Origin: Deltaproteobacteria bacterium
GTDB taxonomy: Bacteria > Desulfobacterota > Desulfobaccia > Desulfobaccales > 0-14-0-80-60-11
Assembly (NCBI GenBank): GCA_023381945.1
Contig: JAMCQY010000091.1
Span: 1-8,437 of the forward strand
Direction of reading: 5' to 3'
Length of the DNA stretch: 8,437 bases
Positions within the stretch are counted from its first letter, which is position 1. Each line of letters starts with the position of its first letter. The notes below the pieces were generated by a model that searched no databases, was not told where the DNA came from, and saw only the letters and a list, made by a program, of their open reading frames with translations. Below are positions 1 through 5,900 of this stretch, piece after piece. A program made the translations under genes and the position numbers.

Positions 1-10
1 CTACGCAACT

Positions 11-202
11 TTAACGGAAATAGGCGATGGGATCAACCCCAATTTTGCCGCAGATTGCACATTCAAGGAAGCCATCATGGGTATTGGAAAAAATTACTAC
101 TCCCCAAGCCTGGCAAAAGATGCAATGGGTCTCGGCAAAAACCATGAATTTCCGGCGGCGTTGAAAATCCATCATCCCCTCATTCTTGATTAATGGCCTC
201 AT
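11..202 (-). CDS. Zinc-ribbon microprotein, up to 63 aa
   Basis: Two CxxC pairs, C27-x2-C30 (CIFC) and C48-x2-C51 (CAIC), are separated by 17 residues in a pattern like a zinc ribbon, with a conserved-looking GVVIFSNTHDGFLECAICG core. The start is uncertain: ATG at 202 has only GGAA upstream, while the adjacent ATGs at 175 and 172 follow GAGGGG with little spacing. The size and paired CxxC recall Mu Com, a zinc-containing translational activator, but the sequence match is not good enough for that name. The TAA lies 10 bases from the window end. Confidence 0.65.
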   Translation of the reverse strand: MRPLIKNEGMMDFQRRRKFMVFAETHCIFCQAWGVVIFSNTHDGFLECAICGKIGVDPIAYFR

Positions 203-392
203 GGTATTTCCGGATGGCAGATTCGGGGATCAACCACTTACGCGGGCCGACCTTAATCGCCCCCGCCAGCAACTTATCCTGGCAGAGCTGGCGTACGCGG
301 CGAGGCGTACAACATAGCTTGGCCGCTGCCTGATCCACTCTCACATACCGCTCCTGTTGCCCCGCCGCCGCCACTGCCGGATGCCAAGCCAT
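180..392 (-). CDS. Excisionase/MerR-like helix-turn-helix protein, 70 aa
   Basis: A strong GGAGGGGGAG site precedes the ATG, 11 bases after the nuclease stop. Residues 17-65 follow the HTH_17/excisionase plan: VDQAAAKLCCTPRRVRQLCQ (helix-turn-helix), the wing-like DKLLAGAIKVGPRKWLI, then PESAIRKYHE. Such proteins bind DNA as small regulators or directionality factors. In a Mu-like phage it could control the switch to later genes, since no Mor/C-type activator is seen, but this is inference. The end overlaps the next ORF by 23 bp if the longer start is used. Confidence 0.82.
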   Translation of the reverse strand: MAWHPAVAAAGQQERYVRVDQAAAKLCCTPRRVRQLCQDKLLAGAIKVGPRKWLIPESAIRKYHEAINQE

Positions 393-403
393 CTCCCCCT
401 CCT

Positions 404-922
404 TTACGGCTCACTGCTCACCTTCTGCGCCACCCGTAACCGCCGCTGGAAATTCCACAGAAACCTTTGCACCACCGCGGCGTCATCCATAAAACAGCAA
501 TTCTCGATATTCTTCAGATTGGCGCTCTTGGTCAGATTGAAGCTGCCGCAGATCACCAGCTTTTTATCGATGATCAGCACCTTGTTGTGGGCGATTCTAC
601 GCGGGTCGAAATAAACCGGGATGCCCCCGGCGGAAAGCGCCGCGGCCCCCTGATGTTCGCCCTTGTCCAGCAGGGCGGTGACCTTAACCCCCCGGCCTTG
701 CGCCGCGCTCAGGGCGCCGATGATCCCCGGCTCGGTGATCTGGTACTGCTGCACCAGGATCTCGCTTTCGGCCGCGTCCAGCGCGGCGATGATGTAGGCC
801 GCGGCTTTTTGTTCACCGGCCAGCGGCGGCGAGAAATATACCCGGGTCTCCGCCCAGGTTACATTATGCGTCACCATGCAACACAGGATCGCCAGGGCCG
901 CGATGATTTTCCGGGTTTTCAT
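404..922 (-). CDS. Secreted single-HKD phospholipase D-family nuclease (Nuc-like)
   Basis: Single-HKD proteins of this size act as dimeric endonucleases; the model is the periplasmic Nuc of plasmid pKM101. The 172-aa product has a signal peptide (MKTRKIIAALAILCC, hydrophobic to about 18, likely cleavage after TWA at 24). Its HKD motif is H112-x-K114-x4-D119, followed by GSFN (126-129) and the ENC segment at 140-142 typical of the family. The ATG at 920-922 was chosen because the signal peptide starts there and AGGGA lies upstream. The ATG at 985 would add 21 residues encoded by heptad array A, although it overlaps the previous stop as ATGA. A secreted nuclease is uncommon in a Mu early region. 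Confidence 0.85.
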   Translation of the reverse strand: MKTRKIIAALAILCCMVTHNVTWAETRVYFSPPLAGEQKAAAYIIAALDAAESEILVQQYQITEPGIIGALSAAQGRGVKVTALLDKGEHQGAAALSAGGIPVYFDPRRIAHNKVLIIDKKLVICGSFNLTKSANLKNIENCCFMDDAAVVQRFLWNFQRRLRVAQKVSSEP

Positions 923-943
923 GGCTTTTTCCCTGGGTCTTTT

Positions 944-975
944 ACTGACCACTGGCCACTGGCCACTGGCCACTG
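944..975. repeat. Heptanucleotide repeat array A (ACTGGCC)
   Basis: The plus strand shows ACTGACC (944), then three exact ACTGGCC units (951, 958, 965) and a partial ACTG, preceded by TTT. It lies between two genes. Read in the nuclease frame it would encode VASGQWPVVS, which creates a spurious N-terminal extension. Confidence 0.92.
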
Positions 976-981
976 TCTTTT

Positions 982-1320
982 TCATCTCCCCACCCTTTGC
1001 AGCCGCCGGATCAGCCGCGCCGCCGCATCATCAATCCCCTGCTCCGGCAGGGGATTATAAGCCACCTGCTCGTCCAGCAGTATCTCGGCCAGGCCCGCCA
1101 TCATGTAGTAGGCGTCGGCCTTATTAATCTGGCGGTCCTCTTCGCCATCGACACAATAACAGTGCGAGTTTTTGATCAGATTGTGCGAGTCTCCGTCATA
1201 TTTCCAATATTCCGGATCTGCCGCCAACTGCGCCATGCGGCCGTAGCACAGGCGCGGCCGCACGAAGAGCGGCGTGCAACCCTCCGGATAAGGGCAGTCA
1301 TCGGGGCGCGTCTCAGGCAT
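982..1320 (-). CDS. Small Cys-containing protein of unknown function, 112 aa
   Basis: The ATG with GGGAGGTACAC upstream is preferred to an in-frame TTG at 1341. Cysteines are C9, C15, C25, C54 and C56 (CYC). The C-terminal half is helical (NKADAYYMMAGLAEILLDEQ, then IDDAAARLIRRLQRV). It has no signal peptide and no membrane segment, so it is not an obvious holin or spanin. It overlaps the endopeptidase end by 8 bp and is followed by heptad array A. No family is recognised. Confidence 0.68.
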   Translation of the reverse strand: MPETRPDDCPYPEGCTPLFVRPRLCYGRMAQLAADPEYWKYDGDSHNLIKNSHCYCVDGEEDRQINKADAYYMMAGLAEILLDEQVAYNPLPEQGIDDAAARLIRRLQRVGR

Positions 1321-2032
1321 GTGTACCTCCCAGGGCCGCAATCGCCGCGGCAGTGGCTTCGTCCACGACGCCGGTCTCCGGCAAGTTATGCTTTTTTTGG
1401 AGCAATTTTACCGCCGCCGCGGTCTTGGGGCCATATTTGCCGTCCGCCTTGTCCAGCAAAAAACCGAAATCCCGCAGCCGGCACTGGATCTGAAAGATCC
1501 CTGCTCCCCGCATCATCGGGCTGGTGAGCCGGCAGCTCACTGCGGCCGCGTCGCCATATGGATTATAATCGGGCCCCGGATACCAGAGGCCGGCGAATAA
1601 TTTCTGCTGATCGCGCACGGCGCAGCGCTGCACGTGGTCATTATCCCTGAAACTGTGTGGCTTGTCGGGCTCGCCCCAGTCGCCGCCCCAGATCAGGCCG
1701 TGTTTTTGGGCCAGCACCCCCAGGAAGGAGTAGTCGCCGTCCCAGGAGAGTTGCCCCTTGACCACTTTGACCAGGTCGCCGGCCAGGCCGTAGCCGTGCA
1801 CCCCGACCCGGCGCAGTTGCGTGGCCCCCGCCTCGTACAACTGCCCCTGGCGGGCCTGGCTGCGGTAGCTCTCGAAGAGCACCAGGTCGAGGCCATAGTC
1901 CCTCTTAGCCTCGACGAGGATGGCCGCCACCGCTTGCCGGGTGACCGGCTCCAGCAGGGCCGGGTCGCTGATCTTGGCGTCGCTGGCATAGCGCTGATCC
2001 TTTTTAAGGACATCGGTAAGAAAGTTCCCCAT
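1313..2032 (-). CDS. M15-type D-Ala-D-Ala/L-Ala-D-Glu endopeptidase with peptidoglycan-binding domain
   Basis: This is a probable endolysin that cuts the peptide stem of peptidoglycan with a zinc ion. In the 239-aa protein, the VanY/CwlK-like catalytic domain (about 20-140) shows YRS at 56-58, the metal motif HGYGLAGD with H79 and D86, and the second metal histidine in DNDHVQ (H133) after GGDWGEP. Residues 177-236 form a PG_binding_1 domain (IQCRLRDFGF, DGKYGPKTAAAVKLLQKKH, TGVVDEAT). The catalytic domain comes first and the wall-binding domain last. There is no signal peptide, so release by a holin is expected. It lies directly after gemA, roughly where Mu has its lysis region. Confidence 0.87.
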   Translation of the reverse strand: MGNFLTDVLKKDQRYASDAKISDPALLEPVTRQAVAAILVEAKRDYGLDLVLFESYRSQARQGQLYEAGATQLRRVGVHGYGLAGDLVKVVKGQLSWDGDYSFLGVLAQKHGLIWGGDWGEPDKPHSFRDNDHVQRCAVRDQQKLFAGLWYPGPDYNPYGDAAAVSCRLTSPMMRGAGIFQIQCRLRDFGFLLDKADGKYGPKTAAAVKLLQKKHNLPETGVVDEATAAAIAALGGTHA

Positions 2033-2034
2033 CT

Positions 2035-2505
2035 TTACTTTCCTCCCATTGCTTTGAGGGCCGCTCTGGCGGCCATCTGTTTCAAGGCCTCGATCACCTT
2101 CTGGGCCTGGTTCAGGGTGAGCCAGACCAGGTTTTCCGGCAGCCTCATCCGGGCCAGGAAGCTGCTCAACGCCTTTTTATGATCTTCTGCCCGGCAAACT
2201 TTGGGCCACAACTCCCGGATCTCCCACATCTGCCGCGCCGTGATCCTGGGCGGCCCAGGCTTTCCAGCCTGGGGTTGCGGCGCCTTGCTGTGCAGCCGCC
2301 GGTAATGCCGGCCCTGGGGCCTTTGTCCCAGGCACTTTTGCAGGTGATCGATCACCAGGGAGGCCTTGGCGAAGGTCAACTCCGTGCTGCTTTTGACTTT
2401 CGCCACCCCCCAGAGCATCTCCAGGTAGGCGTCCCGGTCGCCGCCGAAGACCTGCCGGGCCATGGCGTGCAGCTTGCGCTGCTGCGGGCGGGTGATGAGG
2501 CTCAT
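2035..2505 (-). CDS. gemA: GemA-like protein (Mu gp16 family, DUF1018)
   Basis: Mu GemA modulates host gene expression and DNA topology during phage development; its mechanism is poorly known. The 156-aa product matches the family layout: N-terminal ITRPQQRKLHAMARQVFG, then a DRDAYLEMLWGVAKVKSSTE segment, KASLVIDHLQ, a variable basic Gly/Pro linker (63-85), then ITARQMWEIRELW and the C-terminal signature LVWLTLNQAQKVIEALKQM. The start is set by the ATGA overlap with the upstream gene. The stop is two bases before the endopeptidase ATG, whose ribosome site GGAGGAAA lies in the last gemA codons. Confidence 0.9.
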   Translation of the reverse strand: MSLITRPQQRKLHAMARQVFGGDRDAYLEMLWGVAKVKSSTELTFAKASLVIDHLQKCLGQRPQGRHYRRLHSKAPQPQAGKPGPPRITARQMWEIRELWPKVCRAEDHKKALSSFLARMRLPENLVWLTLNQAQKVIEALKQMAARAALKAMGGK

Positions 2506-2720
2506 AATTTTTCCAGATGAGGCCTGAGCATTTCTTCCAAGTCATAAAGGATATTGCGCATTTTAGAAAAATGGCCTTGGATGCAGATCATGAATCCAGC
2601 CGGAAACACCCCAGGTTGATCTGCTGCAATCAAATGATCTCTTAATTTGTCCAGGTGATCAGCGATAGGCATAAGGCTGGCATAGGCCGCCCGAACGGGA
2701 TGTTTTACTTTTGCTGGCAT
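2502..2720 (-). CDS. Small helical protein of unknown function, 72 aa
   Basis: The ATG has a strong site, GGAGGAGAA, directly upstream, and overlaps the preceding gene by 16 bp. The product is two helices joined by a Pro/Gly turn: ASLMPIADHLDKLRDHLIAA and GHFSKMRNILYDLEEMLRPH, with QPGVFPAGF between them. There are no metal motifs and no signal peptide. Its TGA overlaps the gemA ATG as ATGA, so its translation is coupled with gemA. The function is unknown. Confidence 0.7.
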   Translation of the reverse strand: MPAKVKHPVRAAYASLMPIADHLDKLRDHLIAADQPGVFPAGFMICIQGHFSKMRNILYDLEEMLRPHLEKL

Positions 2721-3592
2721 TTCTCCTCCAAATGTGCCTTCAAAGCCTGCTCCGCCGCGGCCCGGGCCGCCGGCGTCTTCGCCAAGGCCACGGCCTTGCC
2801 CAACTCTCCGGCCTTTTCCCGCCAGTCAGCATCATTCAGCTTCTCCCGGATCGCCGCCACCGCCTCTGGGGCGGGGGCCTCGTGGCCAGCATACTTTAAG
2901 AGGTCTGTGGCTATGTCCTCTTCTCCTTGCTCCACCCCTCTTTTCAAGACCTCCTCCCTCTCCTTCCGGCGGGATTGCGGTTGCCAAAGGGTTTGCTTTG
3001 TTCTATTGCGGGCATTTCTTTCCTGGTTTATCCGCCTGATCTCCTCCTTGGCCTGCTGGCGTTCTGCTTCGCTGAGACTCCTATCCAGGGAGCGCAGCAC
3101 CAGCCGCTCAAATTCCGGAGCAATGGCCCGGGAAGTTTCTGGTCCCGGCTCTTCCGGCCCCTGGCCCCTGGCCCCTAAGCCCTGCTCTTTCTCCTTGAAC
3201 TCCCGCTCCCGCCGCTTGGAGGTCTGCTGCGCCGCGTGGGTGAGCACCCGCAGCAGGTAATGATGGTTGGTCAAGGGCGGCGTCACCTGGTTGCAGGTGG
3301 CGCGGACGGCTTCCAGGAACTCCGGACGGCCGACGGTATAAGGCACTTTGCCGAACTCGAACTTGCCCGCCTGGTAGATCCGGAAGACCTCTCGGGCCAG
3401 GCGCAGGCGTTTATCCGCCTTCATCGGCCGCTTGCCGGCAAAACAATCGAGATATTCCTTGACCAGGGGCCAGTCCAGGCCGAAGGCCGCCGCGGCCCGA
3501 TCCAGGGCCAGCAGCTCGGCCGCCTGGGTGAATTCCGGCAATTCGCCTTCATGCGCGCAGGCCGGGCAGCGGAGTTTGAGGCCATCAGCCAT
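2705..3592 (-). CDS. 295-aa protein with N-terminal CxxC and charged helical C-terminal half, unknown
   Basis: Residues 9-12 (CPAC) begin a short zinc-ribbon-like start with no obvious second pair nearby. Residues 24-120 form a globular helical domain (LALDRAAAAFGLDWPLVKEY, then REVFRIYQAGKF, then RPEFLEAVRATCNQVTPP). Residues 137-150 (GLGARGQGPEEPG) are encoded by an in-frame heptad array. Residues 155-295 are highly charged, probably coiled coil, and Ala/Glu/Lys-rich. The composition suggests a DNA-associated or scaffold-like protein, but I recognise no family. It overlaps the genes on both sides (8 and 16 bp), which supports the coordinates. Confidence 0.72.
   Translation of the reverse strand: MADGLKLRCPACAHEGELPEFTQAAELLALDRAAAAFGLDWPLVKEYLDCFAGKRPMKADKRLRLAREVFRIYQAGKFEFGKVPYTVGRPEFLEAVRATCNQVTPPLTNHHYLLRVLTHAAQQTSKRREREFKEKEQGLGARGQGPEEPGPETSRAIAPEFERLVLRSLDRSLSEAERQQAKEEIRRINQERNARNRTKQTLWQPQSRRKEREEVLKRGVEQGEEDIATDLLKYAGHEAPAPEAVAAIREKLNDADWREKAGELGKAVALAKTPAARAAAEQALKAHLEEKCQQK
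3156..3176. repeat. In-frame heptad array B, three exact GGCCCCT units
   Basis: Three perfect copies of GGCCCCT (3156, 3163, 3170) lie within the 295-aa gene. Three 7-base units make 21 bases, so the frame is kept and a seven-residue Gly/Ala/Arg/Gln-rich segment is added. The unit resembles the CCTGGCC units of array C. Confidence 0.85.
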
Positions 3593-3830
3593 CCAGGCGC
3601 CCCCGCCGCAGATCCACCGCCATCGCCGGCTCCGCCGGCCGCACTATGGTAGCCCTGATTATGCCGGCTTTGATCAGCCACATGGACGCCAGGCCCATCT
3701 CCAGCAGGTTAAGCCGCAGCTTTTCATCGTCTCCGTCCAGCAGAAAAATCCCCAGATCGCCCAACTCCGGGCACATGGCCCGCGCCACCGCCAGAATTCC
3801 CTCTTGCCGCTGCGCCTGATATTCGGTCAC
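3585..3830 (-). CDS. Small protein of unknown function, 81 aa
   Basis: Translation starts at GTG with GGGGGG five to ten bases upstream. The product (MTEYQAQRQEGILAVARAMC at the start) contains an acidic turn, LGIFLLDGDDEKLRLNLLEM, and a moderately hydrophobic stretch ASMWLIKAGIIRATIV that is too polar for a confident membrane helix. The C-terminus is basic (DLRRGRLDG). The TGA overlaps the next gene by 8 bp. No family is recognised; the position suggests an accessory of phage DNA metabolism, which is inference. Confidence 0.62.
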   Translation of the reverse strand: MTEYQAQRQEGILAVARAMCPELGDLGIFLLDGDDEKLRLNLLEMGLASMWLIKAGIIRATIVRPAEPAMAVDLRRGRLDG

Positions 3831-3848
3831 TGTTTCCCCCCTTTGTCT

Positions 3849-3962
3849 TTACTGACCACTGACCCCTGGCCCCTGGCCACTATCTTTCAACCAGGCCCGG
3901 CGCACCGCCGGGGTGGCCTCCCACCACCAGGCCGGCAGGCGGCGCTTCTTGGGTTGTTTCAC
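3849..3962 (-). CDS. Basic Trp-rich ORF, 37 aa, possibly the C-terminal part of the preceding protein
   Basis: It begins at a GTG that overlaps the preceding TGA (GTGA). The product is VKQPKKRRLPAWWWEATPAV followed by RRAWLKD and then SGQGPGVSGQ. The WWW motif and flanking basic residues do not look random, whereas the last ten residues are encoded by heptad repeat C, which also supplies the TAA stop. It may be an independent small gene using the G tract as a ribosome site, or a domain joined to the 205-aa protein by slippage at the G11 run. No homologue is recognised. Confidence 0.5.
   Translation of the reverse strand: MKQPKKRRLPAWWWEATPAVRRAWLKDSGQGPGVSGQ
3851..3882. repeat. Heptanucleotide repeat array C
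   Basis: The plus strand shows ACTGACC twice (3851, 3858), CCTGGCC twice (3865, 3872) and a partial ACTA. The preceding bases TCTTT give the TTTACTG boundary shared with arrays at 944 and 6544. It lies at the end of the 37-aa ORF, which takes its stop codon from the array. Confidence 0.88.
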
Positions 3963-4576
3963 GCCCCCCCCCCCGCAACCTCAGTAATGGTGTGGGTTTC
4001 CGGGGCCGGATTAATTTTTGCCACTTGATTTGCTTTCCGCTGGCGCGCCACATACTCGGCATGACGCCGCCGGCGCTCCAGATATTCCGCCTGCCGCCGC
4101 CGGTGGCCCTCGGCTTTGACCGCACTCAAGCCGGTCATGTGCTCGAAACAGAGGCCGGATTTGCCATAAGCCGGGGCGCCGCATTTCCGGCAAGTGGCCG
4201 GCGCCGGCTGGGCCAGCTTTTTGATCAGGGCCTTAGTCGATCGATCAATCGAGCCCTTTGGCGCCGGAGCCGTCGATTTCTGCTCCGGTGGCAGCAGCGG
4301 GATCACCTCGGCCTGCCGCTTGCTTAATTCCGTGCCGGTCTGGCAGAACAGGCAGTTTTCCGGCACCTGGCCGTCGGCGAGCTGCCCTTGGGCCTGCTCA
4401 TGATCATCCAGGCATTGCCGCAAAGAGATGTGAATGCTCCGGCGGCCGCAGAAGAATTGCAGATTTGCCGTCAAGTTGCGCTTGCCAAAATTCCGGTTAA
4501 ACTCCAAACCCGCCTCCCACTCGCGGAGATTGGCCTGGCATTCCCGTTCTTTCGGAGAAGGCTCACCGACCCACAT
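3959..4576 (-). CDS. Zinc-finger-like basic protein, 205 aa, ending at a G11 tract
   Basis: The ATG overlaps the transglycosylase end by 14 bp; AGAGG lies just upstream. Residues 1-60 are charged and contain C13, C43 and C55. Next comes CLFC at 75-78. A clear treble-clef-like site follows: C129-x2-C132-x10-C143-x2-H146 (CRKCGAPAYGKSGLCFEH). Residues 150-185 form a strongly basic helix with a near-duplication (RRQAEYLERRR, RRHAEYVARQR). The C-terminus EVAGGGA is encoded by eleven consecutive G bases and stops by TGA overlapping the GTG of the next ORF. The basic helix and zinc site suggest nucleic acid binding. No family is recognised. Confidence 0.72.
   Translation of the reverse strand: MWVGEPSPKERECQANLREWEAGLEFNRNFGKRNLTANLQFFCGRRSIHISLRQCLDDHEQAQGQLADGQVPENCLFCQTGTELSKRQAEVIPLLPPEQKSTAPAPKGSIDRSTKALIKKLAQPAPATCRKCGAPAYGKSGLCFEHMTGLSAVKAEGHRRRQAEYLERRRRHAEYVARQRKANQVAKINPAPETHTITEVAGGGA
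3964..3974 (-). other. G11 homopolymer at the 3' end of the zinc-protein gene
   Basis: Eleven consecutive G bases (minus strand) span codons for AGGGA just before the stop. With 12 Gs the frame would continue into the following 37-aa ORF; with 10 Gs it would enter a third frame that stays open to a TAG at 3880-3882. The tract also lies where the ribosome site of the next ORF should be. It may be a slippage site, a variable tract or a base-count error. Confidence 0.8.
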
Positions 4577-4943
4577 AGCCTCTGCTCTCCCGCCGGTAAT
4601 GCCGCTGCGCCCGCTGCACGGCCCTATAGTAAGACTCGTTGAAGCTGCGGTTGTAGCGCTGGAGCACCCGGCGCTGATCCCGGCCCCGCAGCGCCTTGAC
4701 CCCGATCATGATATTCGTCTCCGGAGCCAGCGGGTCGAGGCCGAAATGCTCCCGGCAATAGGCCCGGTGCAGGCCGAAGGGCCCGGCATAAATGCCTTTT
4801 TTGCCCAGCGGCCCGAGCCTAAATTCCTGCGTCGCCGTGCCGGATTCGACGTGGGCCACCGCCAGGGCGAACTCCGGCTCCACCCCGTAAAACAGCGCCG
4901 CGGCCCGAATCCAGGCGATCAGCAGGGCGGTGGGCAGGTTCAA
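4563..4943 (-). CDS. SLT-type lytic transglycosylase (lysozyme-like)
   Basis: The protein cuts the glycan backbone of peptidoglycan. This 126-aa protein is a bare SLT core: first helix with FYGVEPEFALAVAHVESG, whose E33 in the HVES motif is the expected catalytic glutamate; G-PFGL at 54-58 in place of the usual GLMQ; and RYNRS at 96-100 matching the YN motif. The basic C-terminus (RAQRHYRRESRG) may bind wall or DNA. There is no signal peptide, so export would need a holin, or the enzyme may be virion-associated. Translation starts at TTG, overlapping the gam stop. A wall hydrolase directly after gam is unusual, since in Mu the lysozyme is encoded after gemA and mor. Confidence 0.82.
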   Translation of the reverse strand: MNLPTALLIAWIRAAALFYGVEPEFALAVAHVESGTATQEFRLGPLGKKGIYAGPFGLHRAYCREHFGLDPLAPETNIMIGVKALRGRDQRRVLQRYNRSFNESYYRAVQRAQRHYRRESRGYVGR

Positions 4944-5431
4944 GACGCCTCCTTGACCCGCTCCCGGTTGACCTCGTAGCCGAAGACGTCCTCGGTTACC
5001 CGTTTCGCCCCCGCCTGGCCCAAAATGGCGTCGCCCAGGTCTTTCATCTTTTCCTTGTCCGGCGACTCCTTGACCCGGATATAATCTTTGAGGCCCAGGC
5101 TCCGCAAAGCCTCGAGGCAGGCCTTGACGCCATGGATGACGATCTTGCTGCTCAACCGGAAGGAGACGGCGCCGAAATTGAGGGTCTTGGATTTGCCCTT
5201 GAAGTCGTCCTTGTGTGCCTCGCTGAAGGCCTGCAACTGCAACTCCAGGGCCGCCTTCATCTCCTGGAGCGGCTTCACCATCTGCACCGCCTGTTCTTTA
5301 ATCAATTCCAGATTGCGTTGGATATCGGCCTCGATCGCCTCGATCTCCCGCTCCAGCCGGCCGATCGCCAGCAGGGCCTGATCCGCTCCGGCCCAGTCCT
5401 TAATGCCGCTCTCCACTCTTTTCCGTGCCAT
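4940..5431 (-). CDS. gam: Mu Gam-like host-nuclease inhibitor
   Basis: Mu Gam is a dimeric DNA-end-binding protein, related to Ku, that shields linear phage DNA from exonucleases such as RecBCD. The 163-aa product is close to the usual size (Mu Gam has 174 aa). It begins MARKRVESGIKDWAGADQAL, the typical Gam N-terminus. Residues 18-72 form a long coiled helix (LAIGRLEREIEAIEADIQ, then IKEQ). A beta region follows (KSKTLNFGAVSFRL, 81-93). The C-terminal helix-turn part includes the family-like LKDYIRVKESPDKEKMK. The start was chosen by its ribosome site. It overlaps the upstream microprotein, and its TGA overlaps the TTG of the transglycosylase. Confidence 0.92.
   Translation of the reverse strand: MARKRVESGIKDWAGADQALLAIGRLEREIEAIEADIQRNLELIKEQAVQMVKPLQEMKAALELQLQAFSEAHKDDFKGKSKTLNFGAVSFRLSSKIVIHGVKACLEALRSLGLKDYIRVKESPDKEKMKDLGDAILGQAGAKRVTEDVFGYEVNRERVKEAS
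4948..4954 (-). promoter_or_regulatory. Strong ribosome binding site for a TTG start
   Basis: AAGGAGG lies inside the 3' end of gam, four bases before the TTG codon that starts the transglycosylase. With the TTGA overlap it indicates coupled re-initiation at a non-ATG codon. Confidence 0.7.
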
Positions 5432-5531
5432 CTCTGCCACTCCTCTTGCTGTTAAAAGCCACCAGGACGCAGCCCAGCCAGCCGAGCACTGCGCCCGCCA
5501 ACACACCGCTGTAAAACGCCAAAATCATCAT
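5400..5531 (-). CDS. Single-pass membrane microprotein, 43 aa
   Basis: The ATG overlaps the preceding stop as ATGA. Residues 2-25 form one hydrophobic segment with small-residue spacing (GVLAGAVLGWLG), suited to helix packing. A hydrophilic basic tail (SKRSGRDGTEKSGERH) follows. The longer upstream in-frame extension is a shadow of the winged-helix gene. The end overlaps gam by 32 bp. Membrane microproteins next to gam are plausible in Mu-like phages, but no function can be assigned. Confidence 0.62.
   Translation of the reverse strand: MMILAFYSGVLAGAVLGWLGCVLVAFNSKRSGRDGTEKSGERH
5440..5447 (-). promoter_or_regulatory. Ribosome binding site of gam
   Basis: AAGAGGAG on the minus strand lies 8 bases before the ATG at 5429-5431. 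It supports the MARKRVESG start rather than an upstream GTG-type extension that translates the neighbouring membrane gene out of frame. Confidence 0.7.
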
Positions 5532-5887
5532 CCCGCCTCCATCTCCGCCTGGCCCTTGAGGGCCGCCATGGCATGGCGCTCCATGTGGCTGATCTGCTCC
5601 AGGGAAGAGAGCACCCGGCCGCGCCGCCAATCGAAAAACTCCTGCAGCTCCGCCGCGGTCTCGGCCAGAAAATAGCCGGGGTTGCGGCGGTCGTCGGTGG
5701 AGCACAGCGGCACCTCGCCCCGGCGCCGGATCTTGCGGATCAGGCCCCGGAGCTTGTCGGTGTCGTTGATCCGGTGCTCGTAGTCCTCGCCGTAGACCTT
5801 GCGGAACAGCTCCCCCATGCCGATGGGGTTGGCCTTGCCCCGGTGCTCCGCCAGAATGCCCATAAGCTTCGCTTCCAGGATCTCCAT
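5528..5887 (-). CDS. Small winged-helix DNA-binding protein, 119 aa
   Basis: GGAGG stands 8 bases before the ATG. Residues 1-78 look like a winged helix: helix 1 (EILEAKLMGILAEHRG), a central region (GMGELFRKVYG) and a helix DKLRGLIRKIRRRG, followed by a wing (VPLCSTDDRRNPGYFLA). Residues 78-118 form an amphipathic helical tail. It probably binds DNA as a regulator or in control of transposition, but the family is not recognised. Its stop overlaps the next start as ATGA. Confidence 0.72.
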   Translation of the reverse strand: MEILEAKLMGILAEHRGKANPIGMGELFRKVYGEDYEHRINDTDKLRGLIRKIRRRGEVPLCSTDDRRNPGYFLAETAAELQEFFDWRRGRVLSSLEQISHMERHAMAALKGQAEMEAG

Positions 5888-5900
5888 CGCCGCGCCCTCC

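Noticed and set aside
944..975. CRISPR array
   Set aside because: The units are 7 bases and contiguous, with no spacers and no cas genes.
467..1060. Plus-strand open frame of 197 codons opposite the PLD nuclease
   Set aside because: It is antisense to a gene with a clear HKD motif and signal peptide and runs through heptad array A; the composition looks like a shadow.
1319..1341. TTG start at 1341 for the 112-aa protein
   Set aside because: The ATG at 1320 has GGGAGG with good spacing and a usual 8-bp overlap, so the longer form is less likely.
3820..3930. Rho-independent terminator at heptad array C
   Set aside because: The array is direct rather than inverted, with no stable stem followed by a U tract, and the genes on both sides continue in the same direction.
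3880..4125. Minus-strand frame ending GGGRETTQEAPPAGLVVGG
   Set aside because: It runs inside the zinc-protein gene in another frame with atypical composition. It is mentioned only as the product of losing one G in the G11 tract.
4238..4252. GATC-rich near-palindrome as a possible operator
   Set aside because: It lies inside the zinc-protein coding sequence, is short, and has no second copy or promoter nearby.
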